DNA of 64,000 nt. Source: Pseudomonas palleroniana. GTDB lineage: Bacteria; Pseudomonadota; Gammaproteobacteria; Pseudomonadales; Pseudomonadaceae. The position numbers and the translations under genes are program-made. The stretch spans positions 186,001 to 250,000 of the forward strand of contig NZ_PYWX01000053.1 of NCBI RefSeq assembly GCF_003031675.1, read 5' to 3'. This document shows positions 49,284 through 57,254 of this stretch, one piece after another. Position 1 is the first letter of the stretch, and every line of letters starts with the position of its first letter. The notes beneath the pieces were generated by a model. The model was not told the origin of the DNA. It saw only the letters and a list, made by a program, of their open reading frames with translations, and did not search any database.

Positions 49284-51152
49284 TCAATGATTGCTGTGCT
49301 GGCTAAGCCGACTCTCGAAGTATTGCGCAGTCTCTTTGTCGGTGCAGTACAGGTAGCAACCCTTCATCCCGCGTGTCATCAGGGTTCGGTATGTATTTTT
49401 GATGATCAGGTCTGTTTCATTTTTCGCGAGGGTAGGTTGCTCTTTCATCATTTTTTTCCAGCCGCGAATCGATTTATCGTGCTTGTCGCGCTCGTCCGGG
49501 GATGTCACTACCTTACCGTCACGTACTATTAGGTCTGGCCCGATGATCACCCCGATGTAGTCGACTTCCAAACCTTGGCAGGTATGAATACAGCCAACCT
49601 GCTCAATGGAGTTCTCAGCGATGATCCATAGGCTGCCATCCTGATCCAGGTTCCATTGGCGTTTGTAGTCACCAATGACGATATCAGCAGCGGTGGGGTC
49701 TTTCTTGCTCAGCCAAGGCCAACAATAGCCCGCGACCACACGAGCTTTGTTTCCGTGGTTTTTCTCGTTGATTGCTTCATGCATCGCCTGAGGTGAGTCG
49801 AACACCTTAAACTCGTACTCTTGAGTCTCAAGCGTCGGATTTGCCGTCGAGCGAATGCCTAGTGTGTCATCCAGCCATGCCAGGTAACCGTCAGAACCAC
49901 TGCAGCGAAACTGCGAAGACAGCACGTATTCTTCAACCTCAGCACCCTTGGCTTTTGCAAAGGCGCGTATCGCCTGCTTGCTGCCGATATCGCTCAAGGT
50001 TACACGCTGGTCTTCATCAATGAAGAAAATTGAGCATTTCGCTGAATCAATCAGCTCCTTGATCTGGTTTTCCCCAAGGTTTCCATAAAGCCCGCTTTTC
50101 TCATTCAGCCGGTGAGCTTCGTCCACGATAAGCGCATCGAATGTGTTGGGCTCAGTGTCGATGAATGCCCCAGAGCCTGAAAAGAAATTCGAGAAATGGC
50201 TGCGCTTGATGGTGCCAACCAGTTTGCTCTCGTAGACCTTGCGCGGGGCTGCGTTCTTGGAGACGTATTTGCTCATCAGCTTCAATTCGGTGAGCCTCAC
50301 CAGCAGATTGATAGCCAGAACGGTCTTCCCGGTGCCCGGTCCACCTTCAATGATCATCACCTTGGGGGCTTGGTCCGAGGCCTCGCTTGCCGCCGCCAGC
50401 GCCGACTCAAAAATTGCTTTCTGATCGTCAATCAATACGAACTCGGGTTTGCCTTTCATCAACCCACCGAGGGCTTCGGCTAGCGCCTTGGACGGGCGAA
50501 TTTTTCCTTCGGACAGCTCGTAAAGAACCTCTTTGTTGTCGCCATGACTTATATGCTTTTTCAGAAAGCTTCTGAGTTTACTGAGCTCTTCCGGGCCTTT
50601 CAGAAACAGCGGAGCCTTGCTGATGTGGGGCTCGTAGTGAGCTGAATCTATGACGCCGTCGCTGACGTAGTTATGGAGGTAGGCACACGGACGGATTTCG
50701 ATGCTTTTGTCATACACCGCCTCGTTGAAGCCTTCCAGCAGCGCTGCATATGACCATACCTGATAGGACGGGTGAATGGTCTCAATGAGGCCGCCACCCA
50801 ACGCCGTTTTGACGATGGCATCCTTGGTTGTGGCGTTGGCCTTACTCCATTGCTTCAGCTCTATCAGTACGGCTTTTTTTGCCTGGTTTTCGTCGCGACC
50901 GGTGAGTAGAAAGTCGATTCGCTTCGACGACTGCGGAATGTGCAATTCAATGGCCAGGCCTGCGTCGCTCGGCAGGCCCTCATCTCTAAGAACCTTGGCC
51001 ATGTACGTTAGGGATCCTTGCCACGACCTGATTTCCGAGGTGCCAACGTTCTTGCCGGTAGCTTCCTTGTAATGCCTGAGGATCACCTCCTCAATGTCAT
51101 CGTTATCGTTGTCTTTAAGAAATTGCTGTTTGGTCGCAGCGTAGACGATCAC
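49284..51152 (-). CDS. DUF2075 helicase-like ATPase with N-terminal PD-(D/E)XK-like region
   Basis: This is a 622-residue protein. Residues 60-105 contain D80 (KRIDFLL) and E98-L-K100 (VLIELKQW), the spacing of a PD-(D/E)XK nuclease core. Residues 265-600 form a superfamily 1-type ATPase of DUF2075: Walker A GGPGTGKT with K276, Walker B LIVDEAHRL, a SQFRCSGSDGYLAWLD motif and a C-terminal CIHTCQGLEVDYIGV. Such proteins are grouped with schlafen-like helicases and are common in defence islands. The start is GTG (AAGGA upstream). The MazG-like gene is 24 bases upstream in the same orientation. A restriction-like action on foreign nucleic acid is inference. Confidence 0.82.
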   Translation of the reverse strand: MIVYAATKQQFLKDNDNDDIEEVILRHYKEATGKNVGTSEIRSWQGSLTYMAKVLRDEGLPSDAGLAIELHIPQSSKRIDFLLTGRDENQAKKAVLIELKQWSKANATTKDAIVKTALGGGLIETIHPSYQVWSYAALLEGFNEAVYDKSIEIRPCAYLHNYVSDGVIDSAHYEPHISKAPLFLKGPEELSKLRSFLKKHISHGDNKEVLYELSEGKIRPSKALAEALGGLMKGKPEFVLIDDQKAIFESALAAASEASDQAPKVMIIEGGPGTGKTVLAINLLVRLTELKLMSKYVSKNAAPRKVYESKLVGTIKRSHFSNFFSGSGAFIDTEPNTFDALIVDEAHRLNEKSGLYGNLGENQIKELIDSAKCSIFFIDEDQRVTLSDIGSKQAIRAFAKAKGAEVEEYVLSSQFRCSGSDGYLAWLDDTLGIRSTANPTLETQEYEFKVFDSPQAMHEAINEKNHGNKARVVAGYCWPWLSKKDPTAADIVIGDYKRQWNLDQDGSLWIIAENSIEQVGCIHTCQGLEVDYIGVIIGPDLIVRDGKVVTSPDERDKHDKSIRGWKKMMKEQPTLAKNETDLIIKNTYRTLMTRGMKGCYLYCTDKETAQYFESRLSQHSNH

Positions 51153-51176
51153 GGGCTGTCCTTAGATTCGAGTTGT

Positions 51177-51560
51177 TCAGAGTCGGTCGTACTTTTTGCT
51201 GCTGCTTTTGGCTTTATCCACGGGGTACTTCTGGCCGTTCGAGGCGAGTTTCCGTGTCACCGCCTCGTTTAGGTCAATGCCGAGTACGCTGCTCAGGCGA
51301 ACCAGGTACATCAGTACGTCCGCCAATTCGTCTTTTACGGCGAGGCCGATTTCGGGATCTTTAGCTACGGAGAGCGAATCGGCATCGCTCATCCATTGGA
51401 AAATCTCGCACAGTTCTCCTACCTCACCAGTGAGCGCCAGGATGAGATTCTTTGGGGAGTGGAACTGCTGCCAGTCGCGATCATCTGCGAAACGCTGAAG
51501 GGATGCAGCAAGCTTCACTACGTCAACCAGTGGCGCGGATGAGGTGTCTGAGTCACTCAC
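51177..51560 (-). CDS. MazG-like nucleotide pyrophosphohydrolase
   Basis: This 127-residue all-alpha NTP pyrophosphatase is of the MazG/dCTPase (RS21-C6-like) type. The metal-binding pattern E-x-x-E (GEVGELCEIFQW) and the second E/D pair (KDELADVLMYLVRL) are intact, so it should hydrolyse an NTP or dNTP to the monophosphate. It starts with a GTG. It leads an apparent two-gene operon with the DUF2075 helicase. Depletion of nucleotides during phage infection is a possible role; housekeeping dCTP control is the alternative. Confidence 0.82.
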   Translation of the reverse strand: MSDSDTSSAPLVDVVKLAASLQRFADDRDWQQFHSPKNLILALTGEVGELCEIFQWMSDADSLSVAKDPEIGLAVKDELADVLMYLVRLSSVLGIDLNEAVTRKLASNGQKYPVDKAKSSSKKYDRL

Positions 51561-52111
51561 GGGGCTATCTCTTGAGTATCGGGGGGCAAAAAAATATGTA
51601 GGAAATCTGGCCTAAGATTGTAAGAGTTTTCGCTGCTTGCGCAGCTTTTTTGTGTTTTTCTCACACGCTCTCTGCTGGCCGCATTGCTTGCCAGTGTTCG
51701 CTAGGTACTTTGAGCGTGGCAAAGTAGGCCGCGACGACCCCATGCCCACCGACTAGCGGCATTTTCTCGATCTGTTCGTTGGTTTTCAGACTGGACCGAT
51801 TCTGGTTAGCAGGTGATGGCAATCGGCACCAGACGAACGGTAGCAGTCAGCGGGGCTAGATTTTCTGTGGGTCTAGAAGTCGGTGGAAAATTTTGCGTAC
51901 CCTTACAAGTAACTATAAATAAATCAGCTAGTTATGGATCTCGGTGGAGTCGAACCGGGACTTTTAGGTGTCAGCACGTTGTCGAGTTGCATGTGAAATA
52001 TCCAGAGCAGGATACGGTAAGGTAAACCACTTCAAGTTTGAATATTGCCGATTCCCCATGGTGAATCGGCAGGAATCGGCCAATAGCAACTAGTCAGGTG
52101 TGTCTAATCAA
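51561..52111. other. Gene-free interval inside the island with tRNA-like fragment and hairpin
   Basis: The 551 bases hold no supported gene. A short minus-strand open frame (about 51663-51850, reading ...IEKMPLVGGHGVVAAYFATL...) has no good start and may be a gene remnant. At 51935-51966 TGGATCTCGGTGGAGTCGAA resembles the 3' end of a tRNA/tmRNA gene but cannot fold into a proper T-arm. A perfect 8-bp hairpin (GCCGATTC 52047-52054, GAATCGGC 52063-52070) lies before the DUF5677 stop. Confidence 0.5.
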
Positions 52112-52990
52112 TCAAGGCGATTCACTCAACGGTACACCTGCCTGCCGTGAAATTTTGCGGACGGCGAGTTGTAGTTCGAGCTTGCATTGATATAGATCTT
52201 TATTGTTTTCACGCCCATAGGCTTTAACACATGAAAAAGCTGTGTCTACAAAAAACATGCTTGCGATTCTGGTCATCATTATTGAGTAAGCCCAAGCTTC
52301 CTTTCCAGCCTTTATTTTGTGCTCGGGTGAGGCGTGCATAAACATAAGCCACATAAGCGTGTCCTCGCCAGTTATATGGCTTGCTCCGCTGAGACGGTGA
52401 TAGCTTTCATAGTAATCAGTCTCACGCCCAAGTGTTTCAAATCTTTTATAAAGCGACTTAGGCCAGTCAGTCTCCGGATTGGATATATCTACAGAGCATT
52501 GAGTTTCAATTTCATTAACGAATTCGTCCAATATGGTAATGACTTTTCTTCTTTCCTCTATCATAGTCGATATTTTTTCTGCGTCGGCTCCGTCTAGTAT
52601 TTTCTGTTTCCATTCATTGAGCTTTCTATTGTGCTCATTCAGCCATGATTGAAAAAATTTTATTAATGTCCCTGAGTTACCGATTTCGGCTAGGTACATG
52701 ATGTTTATTGAGCCTTCTACAACAACCCTAGCTAATGCCTCCGCACTGGCTGGCGAACCTGTCGAAATAGCAACTAGCATTCCTTGGACGTGCTCGTATA
52801 CACGACCAGTCAGGTTTAAAAGCGAGTGAATTCGGAAGCCTTCATTGTTGTTTTTTGGCTCGATTTCTCCCAGGTAGTCATTAAGAATTTTATCTGCTTT
52901 GGCACACGACTCAATGGCTACTGCCGACTCAATAAGGTTTGCTTTTTTATCTATCTTAAAGGCTTTTCTGAATTTTGTTATGTGAGGCAT
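52112..52990 (-). CDS. DUF5677-family protein
   Basis: This 292-residue, mostly helical protein has the DUF5677 core (ALARVVVEGSINIMYLAE, then KSLYKRFETLGRETDYYESYHRLSGASHI in parts), a family with conserved R, E, N, Y and H positions but no known activity. No signal peptide. Codon use is clearly AT-richer than the core genes, consistent with horizontal origin. It stands alone on the minus strand and is divergent from the sce7726 gene. Occurrence in defence-type islands hints at a defence or toxin role, not shown here. Confidence 0.7.
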   Translation of the reverse strand: MPHITKFRKAFKIDKKANLIESAVAIESCAKADKILNDYLGEIEPKNNNEGFRIHSLLNLTGRVYEHVQGMLVAISTGSPASAEALARVVVEGSINIMYLAEIGNSGTLIKFFQSWLNEHNRKLNEWKQKILDGADAEKISTMIEERRKVITILDEFVNEIETQCSVDISNPETDWPKSLYKRFETLGRETDYYESYHRLSGASHITGEDTLMWLMFMHASPEHKIKAGKEAWAYSIMMTRIASMFFVDTAFSCVKAYGRENNKDLYQCKLELQLAVRKISRQAGVPLSESP

Positions 52991-53391
52991 TGTCGTGTGT
53001 AAATCCTGTAGGTTTAATAATGCAGTTCTAAATGGAAGCGCTATTTGGTTTTTGAGTGTGGCATTTAGTCGCGGCTGTATTTTGTGTTATTAGTATTTTA
53101 TAATGCTTGATGGCTTATTAAATAGAAAAAGCCAGGTCAAAAATTGTCTCCGAGAATCGCTAGGGAGGAAAGCGATCAAACTCGCACGCTGTGCCGTTTT
53201 TTGAGAAAATATCGCTAGGTGTAACTCGTATAGCGCAATATAGAAGTTTTCTGGGGTTTTAGCTATATTTAGTTTGGCTCTGGACTTGTATATCTATATA
53301 CCTCAAGTCTATTTTATTTTTAAAATTATCTAGGCTCTGCTATAGTACACTGATTAAAATGCTGCGTGCGCCAAAGTAAATCGAGGTGATT
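52991..53391. other. Divergent AT-rich promoter region between DUF5677 and sce7726 genes
   Basis: No gene is supported in these 401 bases. On the plus strand TATAGT at 53341-53346 is a good -10 candidate for the sce7726 gene; its -35 (TTTTAA at 53318-53323) is weak. Long A/T tracts occur at 53020-53120 and 53280-53335. Confidence 0.5.
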
Positions 53392-53949
53392 GTGCTGGGA
53401 GATATTCAAATTAGATCCGCCCTTTTGGCTAGGCTTGGTCGAATGTCGCACCGACCCAGCGCGCTAATTGAAGAGCTGAGAGTGCATAATGGAAGTGCGA
53501 TAGCTGATGTGGTGGCTATTTACAAGGAGGCTCATTGTTATGAGATAAAAGGTGATGCCGATAAAATTGAGCGAGCAATAAGCCAAGCTGCCTATTATGA
53601 TTTGGCGTTCAGGAAAATAACTTTAGTTACTACGGAGCGTCATGCGAATAAAGCTATAAGGATTATTCCAGCGCATTGGGGGGTGATGATTGCCAGGGAG
53701 GTAAGTGGTGTTGTGGTTCTCCGGGGGGCAAGATCTTCAAAAAATAGCCCTTTTTTTGATAAGAAGACTGCTCTCATGACTCTCTGGAGGACAGAGCTTT
53801 CAGATGTCGCCGAAGGGCTAAATATACAGGTTGCTGCAAAGGCAAATAGGGATAATATTTCTAACTCCATTGCAGGGGTTATGGGGAGAGAAGAGCTTAG
53901 CCTTGCAATTAGCGCTAAGCTCGCGCAGAGAAAGCTAGGGTTTTTGTAG
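53392..53949 (+). CDS. sce7726-family PD-(D/E)XK nuclease-like protein
   Basis: This 185-residue protein shows a restriction-endonuclease-like core: D39 in IADVVAI followed by E51-I-K53 in CYEIKGD, with flanking predicted beta strands and then LVTTERHANKA. This matches the sce7726 family, regularly found with sce7725-type genes. The GTG at 53392 is chosen because GAGG ends six bases upstream; a GTG at 53386 would add two residues. Its 3' end overlaps the convergent sce7725/beta-family gene by 15 bases, so transcription of one strand may affect the other. Confidence 0.78.
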   Translation: MLGDIQIRSALLARLGRMSHRPSALIEELRVHNGSAIADVVAIYKEAHCYEIKGDADKIERAISQAAYYDLAFRKITLVTTERHANKAIRIIPAHWGVMIAREVSGVVVLRGARSSKNSPFFDKKTALMTLWRTELSDVAEGLNIQVAAKANRDNISNSIAGVMGREELSLAISAKLAQRKLGFL

Positions 53950-54999
53950 CATAAATGTGATGTGAGCATTTATAGTCGGATTCAGGATGCTGCTAGGCGT
54001 TACTAGGGTTCCATGTGAGTTGGCTTTATCGTTCAGGTAATTGTCTCCCCAAGAGTATGGTGGTGTCCGATAGAAATTTTTTGCCACCAGAATCTTCGCC
54101 ATATCGTTATACTGCTGGTTCCCTCGCGGATGGTTTTTTAAGCCGTTACCTCTAATAACATATTGAAAGTCTTCAAAGGCATACAGGATTTTGGGCGCAG
54201 TAACGTTGCGCATGCTTTCTGGTGGGATGTCGATTTCCGAGAAATTAGGGCTTACGATAGTGTAATCCCCAAGTTCAATGTCGCTTAGTTCGTGGTGGGC
54301 AACAACTTTTTTGTGTATGGCTAGCTCACTTCTGGGTAAAGAGATCTCATGCCCGACTTCAAGTATTTCCTTGATTGATGCTGGTATTGAAGAGCCGGTT
54401 ATTATTATTTTTGAAAATGAATAATCGCGCTTTATAGCGATGATAAAGTTGATTAACTCTCCCGCTCTTTTGGTCGTATCACATGTGCGGCAAATCCTGT
54501 TGTCTAAAATAAGGATCATTGACGTGAAGTTGGGAGGGCATTTTCTAACTAATGTTTGTATTTCTAGTTTGGTTGTAGTGTAGTGCTGAAAGTCTTCGGG
54601 TTGAACTCTTAGTGCTATAATGTCTGATTTAATTTTGCCTGCGATTTTGGCGTTGAACACAGCATCATTTCGTTGTGGTGTTCTTTCGATGGCGATAACT
54701 GGGATGAACGTGGTGTCGGAAAATTTATCGATAATATAATTGTAGTTATCTTGTCCCGAAATCGTTATTGCATCAGGGACATCGAAATTATCAAGGTAGA
54801 AATTTCTATATTCTTTTAAGTGCGTTTTTATTTTTTTGTGCGTTCCATCAATAGATTTTTTTAGGGACTGTTCATTCAGGCCTTTTTTCATCGGGAAATC
54901 AAAGAAAGGAGCGATAAAAGGCTTCAGCGTAGGATGCAAAACCTTTAGGGCTCCGATCTCATTAGTTTTGGTTTTTAAGAATGGAGTATAGTTATTCAT
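53935..54999 (-). CDS. sce7725/beta-family protein
   Basis: The 354-residue protein starts NNYTPFLKTKTNEIGALKVL, followed by IAPFFDFP, the N-terminal pattern of the beta (T4 beta-like)/sce7725 family, which looks like a TIM-barrel-type arrangement of alternating strands and helices. No known catalytic motif is obvious to me. Its ATG lies inside the end of the ImmA/IrrE gene (8-base overlap), so it is translated from the same message. The family is of phage and island context. What it does is unknown; a target or binding partner for the sce7726 nuclease is conceivable. Confidence 0.72.
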   Translation of the reverse strand: MNNYTPFLKTKTNEIGALKVLHPTLKPFIAPFFDFPMKKGLNEQSLKKSIDGTHKKIKTHLKEYRNFYLDNFDVPDAITISGQDNYNYIIDKFSDTTFIPVIAIERTPQRNDAVFNAKIAGKIKSDIIALRVQPEDFQHYTTTKLEIQTLVRKCPPNFTSMILILDNRICRTCDTTKRAGELINFIIAIKRDYSFSKIIITGSSIPASIKEILEVGHEISLPRSELAIHKKVVAHHELSDIELGDYTIVSPNFSEIDIPPESMRNVTAPKILYAFEDFQYVIRGNGLKNHPRGNQQYNDMAKILVAKNFYRTPPYSWGDNYLNDKANSHGTLVTPSSILNPTINAHITFMLQKP

Positions 55000-55852
55000 G
55001 TTTAAATACCAAATCCCTAGTGTTGTATTCGGACACGATATCGGAAAAGATTTCATACCGATTTAACTCGTGCCTAAGCATGCCTGCAATTATTGCTGGA
55101 TGCAGTCCTTTTTCGTTTGCGTATTTTATTACGATCTCTCTGCGTAAATCATATTTTGGCTCACAGTTCCGCCATTCGTTTCTACTGACGAAAATTGTTT
55201 TGGTAAGTCGATCAGCTTCTAGTTCAATTTCTTCGGTTGATGCTTCTTCAAAGTCATCCAGTATTGGTGTCTCTAGCTGATCCAAGTGCAGGTGTATATG
55301 AGATAGCTCGTGCGTTAGTGTGAACCAGAAATTATCTAGTCTACTGTGCCTTAACGTCATGCCAATGACAGGATGGCCAGACTTTAATTTGAATACAGCT
55401 CCGTCAAGCTTCATTCCTTTAAGCTGCTCGTCAAATATAAGTATTATGCCGAGGTTTAATAGCGCACTGGAGACTAAGCGGATATTTTCAGGGGCGGGAC
55501 TCATCCGAGTGATTTGATAAATTTGGTCAGTGGAAATCGGCTGGTATTCAGGTACGGATTGCAAATTTAAAAGTAGCTGGGCTGTATGTTTTATGCGGGA
55601 AAGCCAATAGGAAGTGGTGGCAGTATTTGCATTGCTCGATTGTCTAAAGAAAGTTTCGCCTTCGTTGTCTGTCAGTAGGTCGCGAAATAATGAAATGTTT
55701 TCACTACAAGGAGCATTTCTTTTAGTAGTTGATGCTTTTACTAAGCGAATAACTTCGTCGTGGGCGTTTAGCGCGTTGATTAAAGCCTTTGGATTTATTA
55801 TGCTTTCAGATGTTACTACAAAATCATCCTGTTCCTCATTGTTGTTGGTCAT
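54992..55852 (-). CDS. ImmA/IrrE-type metallopeptidase
   Basis: This 286-residue protein has a zinc-peptidase motif H181-E-L-S-H185 (THELSHIHLH) and a downstream acidic ligand candidate E212 in ELEADRL, the pattern of ImmA/IrrE proteases that cleave regulators of mobile elements or stress responses. The first 100 residues are a separate, non-catalytic region without a clear helix-turn-helix. It overlaps the upstream GNAT-like gene by four bases and the downstream beta-family gene by eight. Cleavage of an island repressor or partner on phage attack is a plausible but untested role. Confidence 0.8.
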   Translation of the reverse strand: MTNNNEEQDDFVVTSESIINPKALINALNAHDEVIRLVKASTTKRNAPCSENISLFRDLLTDNEGETFFRQSSNANTATTSYWLSRIKHTAQLLLNLQSVPEYQPISTDQIYQITRMSPAPENIRLVSSALLNLGIILIFDEQLKGMKLDGAVFKLKSGHPVIGMTLRHSRLDNFWFTLTHELSHIHLHLDQLETPILDDFEEASTEEIELEADRLTKTIFVSRNEWRNCEPKYDLRREIVIKYANEKGLHPAIIAGMLRHELNRYEIFSDIVSEYNTRDLVFKHE

Positions 55853-56526
55853 ACTGCCCCCGCATATTGAGCGGCCTTGGCCTCTGCCATTTCAAAATAG
55901 TTTAGTTGATCTTTGTCTAGACTGGGGAAATGTTGCATTCCAATCCGTTCGTAATAGGTTTTTGCTTTTGGTAATGAATGTAAGCTAAATCCGGGCCTGA
56001 GCCTCAATGCGTTACAAGAGTAGGCTATCGCGGACTTTATTAAAATGCTGCCAATTCCGCTAAATTGTTTGTTGTTCATTGGGTTTTGCCGATTCCAGGG
56101 GGCTACGGCAAGATACTCGATGTAAAAAATATTTCCCTTGTCAAAAATACTTTGTTTGGGGTGGTAGATTAGACATGCCCCTTGAGGCTTCGAGTCAGCT
56201 GATAAGAAAAACCAATGATATTCGTCTGTCCGATATGCGATTGATTTTTTAAACCATTCCCAGTGGCTATCCTCAAGGCTTAGGTTGCTTATTTCAGTTT
56301 CTAATAGATTCTCATCCTGACAGTTGTCTCTAACGTGTCTGAGAAGTTTTATGTTGAACTCCCCCCATAGTTTATCGCAAAGATTTCCGTGGGCGATGTC
56401 CCATCCATGATGAATTTTGAACTCTACTGAGCAGTTATTTAGATCAAGTAGATTACCCTTCTGTATGATCTCGTCTTCATTAGGCGGCATTGCGTCTAAT
56501 AAACTTCTAATTTCATCTAGAGTCAT
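55849..56526 (-). CDS. GNAT-fold acetyltransferase-like protein
   Basis: This 225-residue protein's C-terminal half (FYIEYLAVAPWNR, then Q154-F-S-G157-I-G159 as the acetyl-CoA pyrophosphate loop QxxGxG, and ending KAKTYYERIGM) has the GNAT motifs A and B. The N-terminal 100 residues are unlike known domains. It overlaps its upstream neighbour by one base (TAATG) and the next by four (ATGA). Substrate unknown; modification of a toxin, tRNA or protein partner in the module is possible. Confidence 0.78.
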   Translation of the reverse strand: MTLDEIRSLLDAMPPNEDEIIQKGNLLDLNNCSVEFKIHHGWDIAHGNLCDKLWGEFNIKLLRHVRDNCQDENLLETEISNLSLEDSHWEWFKKSIAYRTDEYHWFFLSADSKPQGACLIYHPKQSIFDKGNIFYIEYLAVAPWNRQNPMNNKQFSGIGSILIKSAIAYSCNALRLRPGFSLHSLPKAKTYYERIGMQHFPSLDKDQLNYFEMAEAKAAQYAGAV

Positions 56527-56735
56527 TATAAATATCCGGCTGAGAAAGCGTAGTCTTTTGATTCTGCTGGGTGGTTATAATTTTGAGGTGAGTACAATTT
56601 TTCTAGTGCTCTTCGTAAGAGGAGCATAGATTTAGATGCGGAACGATTATGGCGGTATGTGAGTCGAATGTACTCTTTTTCGATTGCGATTAACGTATCG
56701 AAGTTAAATATTTGTTGTTGTATCGAGTTGATCAT
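56526..56735 (-). CDS. Small protein leading the island operon
   Basis: This 69-residue, basic, helical protein (MINSIQQQIFNFDTLIAIEK, then RHNRSASKSMLLLRRALEKL) has no recognised domain. It is the first gene of the four-gene minus-strand operon, ending with a one-base overlap to the GNAT-like gene. Its position and size suit an antitoxin, adaptor or regulator, but no evidence decides between these. The 243 bases upstream hold no gene and must contain the operon promoter. Confidence 0.6.
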   Translation of the reverse strand: MINSIQQQIFNFDTLIAIEKEYIRLTYRHNRSASKSMLLLRRALEKLYSPQNYNHPAESKDYAFSAGYL

Positions 56736-56978
56736 TTTTTAGCCTTTCCGTGGCAAACAATCGTTCAGGTGTTCCTGCTGTTCCTGCTGAGCGTTAGCTA
56801 GCATTCTAGGTCGAGCGTACTCCACATTTTATTTGCGTGCCATGTTTTGGCCATCATTTGAGTCCGTTTTGCTTGCTAGGGAAGCATGCGTTGCGTTTCG
56901 GGCGGATTGATTTTCTTTCGGTGTCCCGTCCTGAGTAAGATTTACACCCTCTGATCTATCGACAGGAGGCCCCTTCGC

Positions 56979-57254
56979 CTAGAGGTTGAACTGCCAGGAT
57001 TTCCCTAAGCGAAAAGCGAGCAAATGCATGGTCAGCAGATAGTAATAGCGCGTCGATTCAGCGTGCTGGCTCAAGTGGTGGTTCAGAAACCATGCGAGAT
57101 GCTTTTGCTGCCATGCCCATGGATTATCTCGGTTCCAGCGTTCAGAAATGGCAGCTTGAATAGTCTTGGCCTGGCGGATGTGACGTTCGCGTGTGGCATG
57201 TGCTCCAGTCAGCACCCCAGCCAAGAGGATCTCCATATCGAATGGTTTACTCAC
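56979..57254 (-). CDS. Small protein coupled to the island tyrosine recombinase
   Basis: This 91-residue, helical, basic protein is rich in W, H and R (ATRERHIRQAKTIQAAISER, then NPWAWQQKHLAWFLNHHL). GTG at 57254 overlaps the recombinase stop (GTGA), so the two are translationally coupled. I have no domain name for it. The tight link suggests an accessory factor for recombination, such as a directionality or DNA-binding protein. A TTG at 57260 is an alternative start. Confidence 0.65.
   Translation of the reverse strand: MSKPFDMEILLAGVLTGAHATRERHIRQAKTIQAAISERWNRDNPWAWQQKHLAWFLNHHLSQHAESTRYYYLLTMHLLAFRLGKSWQFNL

Noticed and set aside
51662-51853. Short minus-strand open frame reading IEKMPLVGGHGVVAAYFATL
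   Set aside because: Protein-like but without an acceptable start; noted only as a possible remnant.
54992-55852. Toxin-antitoxin pair (ImmA/IrrE with HTH antitoxin)
   Set aside because: No helix-turn-helix repressor gene is adjacent; the neighbours are GNAT-like and beta-family proteins.
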